From Ruegeria sediminis (GTDB lineage: Bacteria > Pseudomonadota > Alphaproteobacteria > Rhodobacterales > Rhodobacteraceae): a stretch of 64,000 bases of DNA. Below, one piece after another: positions 11,630 to 21,211 of this stretch. Each line of letters begins with the position of its first letter. The first letter of the stretch is position 1. The position numbers and the translations under genes are program-made. The stretch spans positions 310,001 through 374,000 of the forward strand of contig NZ_VCPD01000001.1 in assembly GCF_005938215.1 (NCBI RefSeq), written 5' to 3'. A model generated the notes under the pieces. It was not told the DNA's origin and made no database searches. It worked only from the letters and a program-made list of their open reading frames with translations.

Positions 11630-14026
11630 TTACCATGTTGCCGCCGCTGACCGCACCCATGAATGCGCGGTATTGCCGTCACCAGTGTAGACATAGATGT
11701 AGTTGCCATCAGCGGCCCAGTCCCCTGGAGCAGCGGCGATAGAACTGTTCACTGGCACAGAGACCTTACGTGCCAGTGGGGCCCAGGCGCCGGAACCGCC
11801 GCCGCGGGCAGCCGCGATTCCCTTCTTGGTACCGTAGTTAATACTGATGAGCGTCCCATCGAGTTGGGCGATGGACCCACCGGCCAGAATGTCTGCATCC
11901 GCTTTCGCCACAGGATTTAGAAACACACCACCAAGTTGGAAAAACATCCTGCCAGTGTAGTTCTCAGCGGTGTCGTCATACCAGCGCCACACCGGTAGCT
12001 CGCCACCATAGTCGGTCTGGTTGCGATAAAACCCGCTGCCATACTGCCCAAACGTCAGTGTTACTGGTTCAACACTTGTCGCCTGTTCGCCACCGCCGAG
12101 GTGCGAGCCAATCTGCCAATACTCCGAACCAGCGTAGGACTGGTCGATCACGAACTTGAGGGATCTCGGGAGTCGGAGCCTGCCATCATAGGTGTTCTCA
12201 AGGTAAAATTCGAACCCTAAGCCATCGGACTGTTCGATTCGCGTGCCAATTCCCAACAAGCCGGGTTGCGTGGTCCAAGGCGGCCGGGGATACCCACCGG
12301 CCATCCCACCCACGTACTCCACCAGCTCCATAACCTTGTAGGCCACGAAGGTACCGAGGCCATACACTGTCTGGTGAACGCCGCCGGATGTGAAGTCGGT
12401 GCCCTGTGGTACAAGCCAGCCTGCGGCGCTGTCGGGATTGTAATCCAGCATGAACGGCGTGTAGGTGTCCAGGTAGCAGTAGTTCTTGCCCGATGCCCGC
12501 CGGGTTCGACACTGGGAGATGAGGATCGCGTTCTGGGCTCTGGCGTCGGCATCTTCCGCTCCACTGTTCGGGATCGGAAGGCCAGCCATCACCACAACGT
12601 CTGCTCCTGTGGTATCAAGGATATCGAACAGGTAGCCGACGTGGCTGCCAAGTGTGGCTTCCGTCTCGCGGCCGGCGAAGGTAACTAGATCCGGTGCAAC
12701 CTCCCCGAGAACGGTTTGCAGGTTGGCCCGCGCCTGTGTGTACTGCATGGCGTCAGCTATCCCAAGCCCCCCCTGGTTCAACGCGCCGTGCCAATGCACC
12801 CTATTGACGTCAGACTGCCGCATGAAGGCATACGCCCATTTGTAGACGCCACCAGAAATGACCATGCGGAGCGGTTGATTATTGCTGCTGCCCTGGCTGA
12901 TGGAGAAAAATCCAATTTCTCCATCGGTTCCTGCTGATGTATCGACTGCGGGACCGATATCGACCCATCCCGCGCCATCATCCTTTTGCATCTGAACAAT
13001 GCCGCCGCTTGCGTTGTCGACAATGTAGAAAAACTTCACCTCGGTCCAATGAAAGGGCGCGCCTGACATGCGAACAAGGGGGGAGACCCCTGCCGGATAC
13101 TGGAAAAGCGAGCCTTTGTACCAGACGTCATACTGGTCAGAGAGGGTTGTCTCGCCGTGCCCAGTCTCCGGAATGATATCGCATCCACCCGGATACGCAT
13201 TCAGGTTCGTCGTCGCGCCCGGCGCGTTCCATACTTTACTGGAATACATGCGGGCGGACAGGTAGGGACCAAGGACGAAAGTTGGGTCGCCAGCCACGCT
13301 ATCGAACATATGGACAACATTGAGTTGCGTCGTGGCCGTCTGGACCTGGAGGAGCTTCTTGGCCAGCTTCGGCAAGAAGCGGTGGTGTTGGTATCCACGT
13401 TCCCAAAGCCACGTTTGGTACACAAGTGCTCCTGACGACACCGTGTAAAAGGTGCTGATACCACCCATATTCTCGTCCGCGAGAACCGCGATCTTGGAAC
13501 CGTCAGCGAGCCCCGTTGCCGCCGCATCCGCGATCGCACGCGTCTCAAAAACCTCGTCGAATGCGCCCGAGTTCGCCAACGCCAAAATCTGGTCTCGAAA
13601 GTTCTCAGCTTGTTGACTGGCGACACCCGAGGCGGCAGCGGCCGCTTGCGAATGACCAACGGAGATGGCCGCATCTGCTTCGGACGCCGCTGCGGCAGCG
13701 GCACTGTTCTGCGCCGCTTCCATCGCGATGCTGAGTGGCGCGTTTCCAACCCGCGCCCAAGTGCCGGAACCGGATGCTCCGGATTTCTCGTAGAGCCCCA
13801 CTTTCGAGGCGTCCGGATCGGACCAGACCACCGCCAGCGAGCCGGCGTCCCAGGCAAGGTCCGCATCGAGTTGAGCTAAGGTCGCGTAGGTCGGGCCGAT
13901 CCGGCTTCCGACCAGGCCGACGAGACGATCCAGCGACAGACGAACGGTGCTGCCGTTGTGGTTGCCAAGCAGCTCATCGACCGTCGAGCTGCTGGTGAAA
14001 TTCGTCGTCTGCACACCTGCCGGCAT
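11630..14026 (-). CDS. phage tail fibre/tailspike with SGNH-hydrolase-like domain
   Basis: The 798-residue protein is the last phage gene, directly behind the tail-tip gene, where the receptor-binding fibre is expected. AAGGAGAG lies just before the ATG at 14026. Residues 1-60 look like a particle-attachment segment; residues about 95-150 are Ala-rich and helical. Residues about 240-560 resemble an SGNH/GDSL esterase fold, with a possible nucleophile Ser243 (MFDSVAG) and the DxxH-like pair Asp544 and His551 (DFTSGGVH). The C-terminus is a beta-rich region ending in short Gly-rich strands. A role in deacetylating surface polysaccharide during adsorption is inference. No fibre chaperone or invertase gene follows. 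Confidence 0.75.
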   Translation of the reverse strand: MPAGVQTTNFTSSSTVDELLGNHNGSTVRLSLDRLVGLVGSRIGPTYATLAQLDADLAWDAGSLAVVWSDPDASKVGLYEKSGASGSGTWARVGNAPLSIAMEAAQNSAAAAAASEADAAISVGHSQAAAAASGVASQQAENFRDQILALANSGAFDEVFETRAIADAAATGLADGSKIAVLADENMGGISTFYTVSSGALVYQTWLWERGYQHHRFLPKLAKKLLQVQTATTQLNVVHMFDSVAGDPTFVLGPYLSARMYSSKVWNAPGATTNLNAYPGGCDIIPETGHGETTLSDQYDVWYKGSLFQYPAGVSPLVRMSGAPFHWTEVKFFYIVDNASGGIVQMQKDDGAGWVDIGPAVDTSAGTDGEIGFFSISQGSSNNQPLRMVISGGVYKWAYAFMRQSDVNRVHWHGALNQGGLGIADAMQYTQARANLQTVLGEVAPDLVTFAGRETEATLGSHVGYLFDILDTTGADVVVMAGLPIPNSGAEDADARAQNAILISQCRTRRASGKNYCYLDTYTPFMLDYNPDSAAGWLVPQGTDFTSGGVHQTVYGLGTFVAYKVMELVEYVGGMAGGYPRPPWTTQPGLLGIGTRIEQSDGLGFEFYLENTYDGRLRLPRSLKFVIDQSYAGSEYWQIGSHLGGGEQATSVEPVTLTFGQYGSGFYRNQTDYGGELPVWRWYDDTAENYTGRMFFQLGGVFLNPVAKADADILAGGSIAQLDGTLISINYGTKKGIAAARGGGSGAWAPLARKVSVPVNSSIAAAPGDWAADGNYIYVYTGDGNTAHSWVRSAAATW

Positions 14027-14036
14027 GTCTCTCTCC

Positions 14037-17000
14037 TTAGATGATGGTTGTACTGAACGGACCGGACATCGGTCCGGGATTGCCGTCGTCGTTGAGCGGT
14101 TCAATCCAATAGTTGTAAGTCCCGGCGGCCACGCTGCCTGTGGTTTCCAGGTAGAGCACCGCGTCGTCGATCTGGCCGTCGAAATCCGAGCTGGCCGCAA
14201 AGCCGAAGTCAGTATTGCCGGTCACCGCCACAAGGCTGTCCGTCGCTGCGCCGTCCGCCATGAGGGCAACGCCGCTCTGATCGGTGCCACCAAAGATGGT
14301 CGGCGTGACGCTGCCGGCGGTGCGTCCCGAGACGGTGATCGCGGATCGGTACGTTTTGCCTGCGGTCAATGCGATAGCCTGGCGGATCGTGTCGGCCGCG
14401 CCGGAGGTATGCTGCGCCAGACCTGAGGCGATAGACCAGTTGGCATCCGCCACCCAGTCTGAGCTGCTGTCGAACCCGCTGTTAGCCAGCAGGTTGACCC
14501 GCGTGCCGTCACCATCGACATGGCTGAGCGTGCTGCCCGCCACGACCGCAATCGGCGCGCCTGCGGCATGGACGTTCCGATCGAGTGTGCTGCCATTGGG
14601 CACACGATAGATCTGGATCGTGGAGATCGCGGGATCCGCCGGCGTGGCGACGGTGATCCGGGCATGGCCGAGATTACCCACGACATCTATCGCGCCCGCG
14701 TCCAGCTGCCCCGGCAAGGCAATCGCATCGCCGCCAACCGTGACGGAAAGGGTCGCGGTATAGGGGCTTTCGGTGGTGTCCTCGGCGATGGCAACGGCGC
14801 GCAGGTTGATCTCGTCTTCCGTGGTGTAACCGGTGATCTCGGCACCGCCGTTGACCACCGGCAGGGTGACCGTTGTCCAAGTCGAGTCGGTCGCCAGCTT
14901 GTGCTCCAGACGCAGGCTCGACAGGGAGACCGCCGAACCGGTGCCGGGCACCAGCAACACGGTGACCGTACCGGGGCCCGGCGTCGGCGGCTGGGCCGGA
15001 TCGTCGTTGGTGTAGCTCGCCGTGCTGGTGACCCGGGTGAAGCGCGGCGCAGGCGGCGCGATGCTGGCACCTGTGATCTCAGAGCCGACGCGGCCGGTCC
15101 AGACCGGGGGAACCTCGGCATCGGTCAGGGTGTCGATCTCGGGCGCCGCTGCGACCATGTTCAGGACCGAGGAGAAGCCTTCGCCGCCCTCGACACCGCG
15201 CACCTTCAGGGCGAGGCTTTCGGTCGCCATCTCGCCAAAATGAACAACCTCGCCGACCGCCGGCAGGGCATCGTTCGCCACCAGGCGCAGCTGGGCAGAG
15301 GGCTCCGTATCCGTCACCACCTGCCGCACGATCGAGGTGCCAATCACGTCACTGGCGTCTGCGTACTGACGGAAGCGGATGGCGTAGCTGCTGCCCGCCT
15401 GCATCTCGACCATCTCGTCCAGTTCGACCCAATATCCCGAGACCGACTTGACCCGAGCGGCCAACTGGCTGCGGGACAGGACGTCGAAGGAGCCCATGAC
15501 CAGGTCGCCGCGGGTGGCGACGCGGGCCATGCCGGACTGGATGGCGGTGAAGGTGTCGGCCCGCTGCTGCAGCTCGTACTGGCGGCGGCGCGCCTCGATC
15601 CAGATCTCGTCCGGGTCGGTCTTGCCGGGAAGTTCCAGCGCTTCGGTCAGGGTGATGGAGCCGGAATGACCCGGCCAGGGCACCAGCCGCTCAGCCAGGG
15701 CATAGCCGTTGGTCTCGTCGGAGAAGGTAACGCGGAAGGCGTGCGGCGGCTCAAAGTAGGTCCGGCTCCAGGAGAAGTCGGCCGAGTTGCGCGGGTTGAT
15801 GTGATCGATGACCAGGCTGTCCGGACGGTCGATCACCACGCCCCATTTGACGCCGTCATGGCGCGGGGTGGCGCGGCCGGCGGCGCAGATCGCCCGCAAC
15901 ATGTCGTTGAAGCTCTCGGCCTGGTCATGCACGCGGTCGTATTTCAGTCCCTTGGTGACGCACCAGTCGTGCCAGTCGGCCAGCTGGTCCCAGTCGATTG
16001 TGCTGTCGGTAACGGGATAGGGGTTGGCTGGACCCTGAACGGCCGCGACATAGGCAGCGGCGGGGTTGCGGCTCAGGGTCTCGGTCCAGGCGGCTCCATC
16101 CCAGGCATCGGCATAGCGCTGCACGACGGCGTTGAAATTGTCGAGGGTGCCGTTCAGCTGGTAGGTCGCCTTCATCCGCACCGCTGCCAGCGCCAGCGGC
16201 TTGTTGATGTTGAGCGGGTATTCCGGCCGCCGCGACTGCAGGCCCGCCAGCGTCACACGGTCGGAGACCTGCGTCGAGGGGCTCTCGTCGGTCATCCGGG
16301 TGATCTCGATCTCCCACTTGCCGCGCGACGGCAGTTGCCAGGTGTGCTGGCGGAAGAACGCCTCGCGCCGTGCCGCCCGCAAATTCAGCGTGGTCACGGT
16401 CTGCCAGGTGGTGTCGCCTTCTGCGCGCTGGCGGATCCGGATCGATACGGCGCGGTCGGTGACCGATCCGTCGTTGGTGACCTCAAAAAGGCCCGAAGGA
16501 AAGCCGAGGATGACGCTGGCCGAGCGGGTGTCGCTGGCGGTCGTGCGTACGACCGGCGTCTCAATGCTGGACCCGGAGATGATCTTGCCGGCATCGTCGC
16601 GCGGCAAGGGGCGCACCAGTTCTACCCCTTCGGCATCTTCCAGCACCTGCTGCGGATAGAGGGTGATCGGCGCGTCTGTGACCCGGCCCTCGCGCAGCTC
16701 GATCTCGACCTCGTCGAATTCCGAGATCGGCGTCTCACCCAGACGGATGTCTTCGATCTTCAGCGGCCCGTAGCCGAAGCAGAACAGCGCCCGCACATAT
16801 TGGGTGTCACCAACGATCTCTGTGTAGGAGGCAGCTGCAAAAGGCGGAGCATAGCGGTGCCGGCCGAAGATCATCGGCACCGGCTCATTGGGCCGCGCGG
16901 TGTTGCTCCAGCCCGCAATCGAATAGGTGTTCCTGCGCTCGCCTGCGTTGTTCCGGGCCTCGGGTTGCGGCAGCGGCACCAGGGCGTTGACCAAGAGTGA

Positions 17001-17399
17001 GCCGACGATCGTCAGACCGGCGCCGACCAGCGCGATTCCCACCTTGCCGGCGATACCCAAGACGCCTGCGACGGCCGGCGCCAGCGCCAGCGCCGCAACC
17101 GACACCACCGCCAGCAGCACGGTGCGCAAGGCGTTCTTGCCGGGCACCAGCCGGATCACCACCTGGACGCCGGCGCGTGGCCGCACCTGGTTCCAGTATT
17201 CCAGGGAAACCGCCGCCGCGCCTTTCTCGGTGACCAGCACCACGCGCAGCAAATGCCGGTCCGCCGGGGTCAGCCCGGGCACGGCCTGTGCCACGATCTC
17301 CGCCACGGTCAGACCTTCGGGCAGCTCGAGGCTCGACCGGCCTTGGCCGGGATCCAGCAGCGGGGCGGTGGTGACATGCAGGGCCTGTTTCAGAGGCAT
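14037..17399 (-). CDS. TipJ-like phage tail tip / host specificity protein
   Basis: The 1,120-residue protein is of the lambda J / TipJ type that forms the tail tip and contacts the host. It has an N-terminal beta domain, a hydrophobic Ala/Val-rich segment around residues 92-140, then the conserved tip core with WSNTARPNEPVPMIFG and the later WHDWCVTKGLKYDRV and fibronectin-like C-terminal repeats (PPVWTGRVG onwards, Thr/Val-rich). Position after the NlpC/P60 gene (10-base overlap) and before the fibre matches the K-I-J order of lambda-like tails. Mu itself has a contractile tail and no such protein. Confidence 0.85.
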   Translation of the reverse strand: MPLKQALHVTTAPLLDPGQGRSSLELPEGLTVAEIVAQAVPGLTPADRHLLRVVLVTEKGAAAVSLEYWNQVRPRAGVQVVIRLVPGKNALRTVLLAVVSVAALALAPAVAGVLGIAGKVGIALVGAGLTIVGSLLVNALVPLPQPEARNNAGERRNTYSIAGWSNTARPNEPVPMIFGRHRYAPPFAAASYTEIVGDTQYVRALFCFGYGPLKIEDIRLGETPISEFDEVEIELREGRVTDAPITLYPQQVLEDAEGVELVRPLPRDDAGKIISGSSIETPVVRTTASDTRSASVILGFPSGLFEVTNDGSVTDRAVSIRIRQRAEGDTTWQTVTTLNLRAARREAFFRQHTWQLPSRGKWEIEITRMTDESPSTQVSDRVTLAGLQSRRPEYPLNINKPLALAAVRMKATYQLNGTLDNFNAVVQRYADAWDGAAWTETLSRNPAAAYVAAVQGPANPYPVTDSTIDWDQLADWHDWCVTKGLKYDRVHDQAESFNDMLRAICAAGRATPRHDGVKWGVVIDRPDSLVIDHINPRNSADFSWSRTYFEPPHAFRVTFSDETNGYALAERLVPWPGHSGSITLTEALELPGKTDPDEIWIEARRRQYELQQRADTFTAIQSGMARVATRGDLVMGSFDVLSRSQLAARVKSVSGYWVELDEMVEMQAGSSYAIRFRQYADASDVIGTSIVRQVVTDTEPSAQLRLVANDALPAVGEVVHFGEMATESLALKVRGVEGGEGFSSVLNMVAAAPEIDTLTDAEVPPVWTGRVGSEITGASIAPPAPRFTRVTSTASYTNDDPAQPPTPGPGTVTVLLVPGTGSAVSLSSLRLEHKLATDSTWTTVTLPVVNGGAEITGYTTEDEINLRAVAIAEDTTESPYTATLSVTVGGDAIALPGQLDAGAIDVVGNLGHARITVATPADPAISTIQIYRVPNGSTLDRNVHAAGAPIAVVAGSTLSHVDGDGTRVNLLANSGFDSSSDWVADANWSIASGLAQHTSGAADTIRQAIALTAGKTYRSAITVSGRTAGSVTPTIFGGTDQSGVALMADGAATDSLVAVTGNTDFGFAASSDFDGQIDDAVLYLETTGSVAAGTYNYWIEPLNDDGNPGPMSGPFSTTII

Positions 17400-17806
17400 T
17401 GAACACCCCTTTCAACATGCCGGTAAGCGCCGCAGAACCGGCTGCTCCAGCGCGGCGCGCGGATGTCGGCGATGCGCGCCTGTTCGGTGCCGTCCATGTG
17501 CAGCATGTGACGGGTATCCACGTTGATGCCGATATGTGAGCGGAAGCGGCCGCGGCGGAACAGCAGCAGATCGAACGGCTCGGGTGTTGCGACCGGATGC
17601 CAGGGCCCGTCCACTTCAGCGCCGGAAATCAGCGCCGCAACTTCGGCATGCTCGTCGGGGCTGACATAGGCCCCGTCATAAGACGGCAGCCCGATGCCCA
17701 GCTCGCGGGCATAGACCAGCCGCGCCAGCCCCCAGCAGTCACAGCCCATCTCGCTGCGGCCAAAATCGGCCTGCGGAATGCCCACGTATCGGCTGGCCCA
17801 GCTCAT
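17390..17806 (-). CDS. NlpC/P60-family phage tail peptidase
   Basis: The 138-residue cysteine peptidase is expected to cleave peptidoglycan stem peptides as the tail penetrates the wall. The DCWGL motif gives the catalytic Cys24, and the His of SHIGINVD is the likely second residue. It occupies the lambda K position between a DUF1833 protein and the TipJ-like gene and overlaps both. Confidence 0.85.
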   Translation of the reverse strand: MSWASRYVGIPQADFGRSEMGCDCWGLARLVYARELGIGLPSYDGAYVSPDEHAEVAALISGAEVDGPWHPVATPEPFDLLLFRRGRFRSHIGINVDTRHMLHMDGTEQARIADIRAPRWSSRFCGAYRHVERGVQCL

Positions 17807-18327
17807 CGGAACAACCCCGGGAAACGGTCCTTGGTGAAGCGGTCCATCGGCACCGTCTCGTCCTCGATCGGCCGGCGCGAGATCTGCAGGCTGATCTCGG
17901 AGGCATCGCCCTCGGCACCCACGATCCGCAGGTCGCGGTATTCCACCTCGACCACGTCCGGGCTCGAGGCCAGCACCACCGCCATGTTCACCACCGGCAG
18001 ATCGGTGAAGGACCGCAGCAGGGCGGCGATGTCGTTGTCGACATTTTCCAGAACGATCGTGGCGGTGGCCGGCGCGTCCTCCTGGTCGCTCGGCAGCTCG
18101 GCCGAGGCCAGCACGAAGAGATACGGATCGGTCACCGGATCCGCGCCGTCCCAGGCCGAGCGGGTGCCATACATCAGCGGCTCGACCGACAGCCGTTCAG
18201 TCGGATCGGTGGAGAGCCGCACCGGCGCGTCGAGATAAGGATGCGTGATAGAGAAGAGCGCAATCTCCACCTCGTCGGTGGTGGCAGCCTCTGCCGCGCT
18301 GCGGGCGTTCAGCGACACGCGCCTCAT
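17803..18327 (-). CDS. DUF1833-type minor tail protein
   Basis: The 174-residue protein begins MRRVSLNARSAAEAATTDEVEI, a start typical of the DUF1833 phage family, then a beta-rich body ending with the QISRRPIEDETVPMDRFTKD segment. It is the equivalent of the lambda L-type baseplate hub protein by position between the tape-measure region and the NlpC peptidase. The ATG at 18327 overlaps the upstream stop by 4 bases (ATGA). Exact role is inferred from position. Confidence 0.7.
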   Translation of the reverse strand: MRRVSLNARSAAEAATTDEVEIALFSITHPYLDAPVRLSTDPTERLSVEPLMYGTRSAWDGADPVTDPYLFVLASAELPSDQEDAPATATIVLENVDNDIAALLRSFTDLPVVNMAVVLASSPDVVEVEYRDLRIVGAEGDASEISLQISRRPIEDETVPMDRFTKDRFPGLFR

Positions 18328-18746
18328 GGCATCACCCAGACCGGAAACGAATAATGGAACTCGACGCCGACGATGCGCTCGACGGGCATCTCGGAGCCGA
18401 ACAGGCAAAGCCACTGCGCCGACAGCAGCACCGGATTGCCAGCACCATCCAGCACCGGCGTGCCAATCTCGGTCAGCATGGGCCAGCCGTCGGTGGTGGG
18501 ATCCGGCATCCAGAACGGCAGGACGCCCATCCGGGTGTCGTATTCAAAGAAGGTGTCGAAAGTCGCTTTTTGCGACCGGCTCAGCTGCACCGTCAACTGG
18601 ACCGCGCGCGCCACGCTCGACCAGCGGCGGCGATAGCCCGGCGGGCCGGCATCACCCGATTTCTTCAGGCGCGGATCGGAATACTGACCCTGCCAGCCCG
18701 GGCGGGTCGGGCGCGGCAGTTCGGAAGGCCAGACAGGCACGGTCAT
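18324..18746 (-). CDS. minor tail protein, function unassigned
   Basis: The 140-residue protein has a Pro-rich start (PVWPSELPRPTRPGWQ) and aromatic-rich middle (FDTFFEYDTRMGVLPFWMPDP), seen in tail proteins of transposable siphoviruses directly downstream of the tape measure. It is coupled by 4-base overlaps to both neighbours. It sits at the lambda M-like position, so a role linking tape measure and tip is the best guess. Confidence 0.65.
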   Translation of the reverse strand: MTVPVWPSELPRPTRPGWQGQYSDPRLKKSGDAGPPGYRRRWSSVARAVQLTVQLSRSQKATFDTFFEYDTRMGVLPFWMPDPTTDGWPMLTEIGTPVLDGAGNPVLLSAQWLCLFGSEMPVERIVGVEFHYSFPVWVMP

Positions 18747-21211
18747 CGGCGCGTCCCCCTTGGCGTGACGCCGTATCGGTCGCGCAGCACGCGGCGCGCT
18801 CCACCGCCCGGTGTTTCGATCGCCTGCCCGACCTGGTCGGCAAGCACCAGGCGCACGCGGCGGCGGCCATTGCCGTCGGTTGAGTGTTCCGCTTCGCCCT
18901 GAACCGGGGTGGAGCCATAGTTGGCGATCTCGATCACCGGTGCGGCCATGGCTGCAGCTCCGCCGCCGGTCATGACCGGCGGGCCACCAATGAGACCACC
19001 CGTGGCGAACATCGGGAAATCCATCCCGGCATTGATCATTTCCAGTAGGGTGCGGTGCTTGCGGGTGGCTTTGGCATTGACCATGAATTCACCGGACGAG
19101 CCCCACATCAGGATGTCGTCGGAAGTGCCGGAACCGGGACCGGCAAGATAGCCGCCAGTTGCAGCGGCGGGCAGGATCGCCGAGACGATGGTGCCGAGCC
19201 AGCCGCCCTCCTGGGCGCCAAAAACGCCCGCCAGCGGTCCTTCCCCCAGAAACGCCGCCTGCAGCGCCGCATCGCCGATCGCGGCTGCGAGGTTTTTCAG
19301 CATGTCGACGGCGCTGGCCCCGTCGCGCAGGAGGCCTTGCATCGCGTTGAAAGACACGCTGGCAAACAGGTCCTGGGCGTCTCGCGCCGCGTCGATCGCG
19401 TCTTTTTCCTCGATCTGTTGGCCTATGAGGTCGGCCAGCGCATCCCGCTGTGCCTGGGTCGCGCCGGCCAGCAGGTCGCGGTGGCGCAGCAGTTCCTTCT
19501 GCAAAGGGTCGGTCTGGCGCAGGATGTCGAGTTCCAGCTGCTCGCGCCGGATCAGCTGGTCCAGTGCCTCGATCTGACGACCGCCACCCTTGGCCGTGCG
19601 GTCCCGTTCCCGCGCCGCCTCGCGCGCGGCATCGAGTTCATCGTCCAGCTCTGCGCCATAGCGGGCCATGCCGCGCTCGAAATTGATCACCTGCCGCCCG
19701 AACCAGCTTGCGCCCTGCTCCCGCGCATCAAATTCGGCTTCACGCTTGGTGTCGCGGGCGACGTTGGCGGCCTCGCGGATGCTCTTGCCTTCTTGCAGCG
19801 CCTGCAGTTCCGCCGCCTTGGCTGCGTTCGAGATGGCGCCGCCGCCGAGGCTGGCGAGATCCGAAAGGATGGCCGCGACTTCCGAACGCACGGCCACCAT
19901 CTGGTCCGCCCAGCGGGCGGTCGCGTCCTCGGCGTCGAACGCCGCCTGGGCCGCGTCCATGATCTCGTCCTTGAGGCTTTGCGAGATCTCGAGGCCGTCG
20001 AGCTGGGTCTGCAGGGCCTTCTCCTCGATGGCCCAACGTGCTTCGGCCGCCTCGACGCTGTCGGCGCCATGGATTGCCACGATGCGCTGCAGCGCCGCTT
20101 CTTCCTGGATTTGGGTCAGCAGCTCCCGGCCCTTGGCCAGCTCGCGATCCGACTCGGCGCGGCTGCGTCCGTAGAGGGCCAGAGCCCGGACCTTTTCCCG
20201 GTTGCTGTTGGCTTCTTCAGCCAGCCGCGCAGCCACGGCCTGGCGCAACGCGTCCTCGGCATCCCGCAGCGACTGGTACACGGCCAGCTGCTCGGCATTC
20301 ATCTGCCGGAAGCCGCCGGTGGCGGAGAGAATGCCGGCCTTCAGATCGCCGATCAGATCGAGCTGATGCTCGATTCCGTCCGCTTCTCGCAGCTCGGCGA
20401 ACTGCTGGGCCATCTTCACGATGTGATCGGTGCCCTGCAGCGCGGCATTCTGGTCCGGCCCGAACAGCTGCATCATCGCAGCGCTCAGGTTCGTCTTGGT
20501 CTCCTGGACAACCGCAACCACCGCGTTGCCCGCCTGCGCGGCCTGTCGCTCGACATCCTCGCGCAGCAGCGCCTGGGTATCGCGGTGCAACGCCTGCACC
20601 TCGGCCGAGGCCGATCCGTAGACCTTCACCAGGTCGGAATAGGTCTGTTCGACCGACGTCCGGTAGGCCTTGGTGGTGGCGTTCAGATCATCGATCTGTT
20701 CCTTGAGCGTCTTCGCGTCTTCGCTGGAGCTGCTCAGCCACTGGACCATCGCGGCGCCGGCCGCGATCGAACCGATGGTGACCAGATTGACCGGGCTCAG
20801 CAGCCCGACAAACGCCTGCCCCAGCGCCCGTACGGCGCCGGATGCGCCCATCGGACCGATCACCTGGGTGATCTGCGTACCCTGCTGGATGGCCAGCTGC
20901 AGTGGGTTCTGCCCGGCCGCCATCATGATGCCGATGTCGTTGAACTGCGCGGTCAGGTTGCCGACGCTGCCGGCGGCCAGTTTCTGCGTGTCGTCCACAT
21001 CGCGCAGCCCGGTGATGTAGGCGGAAACGCTGGAGCGCAGCGCGGACAGCCGCGCCCGGACACTGCTCAATCCCTGCCCCATGCGGTTGCCGGATTCCGC
21101 CGCCTGGTCGGAACCGGTCTTGAGCCCGGCAACCGATTTCGCGGTGCGGCCCAGTTCGGCGCGCGCCTGGCTGCCTTTGACATCGATCAGGGCGGAGACG
21201 CGCAGGGTCAT
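18743..21211 (-). CDS. phage tail tape measure protein
   Basis: The 822-residue protein sets tail length. It has a helical N-terminus, a hydrophobic centre (MGASGAVRALGQAFVGLLSPVNL and following, residues about 120-160), long Ala/Glu-rich coiled-coil stretches from 160 to about 620, and a Gly-rich C-terminal part (GGYLAGPGSGTSDDILM) common to this family. At roughly 0.15 nm per residue the tail would be about 120 nm, as in siphoviruses. It lies directly after the frameshifting chaperone genes. Confidence 0.9.
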   Translation of the reverse strand: MTLRVSALIDVKGSQARAELGRTAKSVAGLKTGSDQAAESGNRMGQGLSSVRARLSALRSSVSAYITGLRDVDDTQKLAAGSVGNLTAQFNDIGIMMAAGQNPLQLAIQQGTQITQVIGPMGASGAVRALGQAFVGLLSPVNLVTIGSIAAGAAMVQWLSSSSEDAKTLKEQIDDLNATTKAYRTSVEQTYSDLVKVYGSASAEVQALHRDTQALLREDVERQAAQAGNAVVAVVQETKTNLSAAMMQLFGPDQNAALQGTDHIVKMAQQFAELREADGIEHQLDLIGDLKAGILSATGGFRQMNAEQLAVYQSLRDAEDALRQAVAARLAEEANSNREKVRALALYGRSRAESDRELAKGRELLTQIQEEAALQRIVAIHGADSVEAAEARWAIEEKALQTQLDGLEISQSLKDEIMDAAQAAFDAEDATARWADQMVAVRSEVAAILSDLASLGGGAISNAAKAAELQALQEGKSIREAANVARDTKREAEFDAREQGASWFGRQVINFERGMARYGAELDDELDAAREAARERDRTAKGGGRQIEALDQLIRREQLELDILRQTDPLQKELLRHRDLLAGATQAQRDALADLIGQQIEEKDAIDAARDAQDLFASVSFNAMQGLLRDGASAVDMLKNLAAAIGDAALQAAFLGEGPLAGVFGAQEGGWLGTIVSAILPAAATGGYLAGPGSGTSDDILMWGSSGEFMVNAKATRKHRTLLEMINAGMDFPMFATGGLIGGPPVMTGGGAAAMAAPVIEIANYGSTPVQGEAEHSTDGNGRRRVRLVLADQVGQAIETPGGGARRVLRDRYGVTPRGTRR

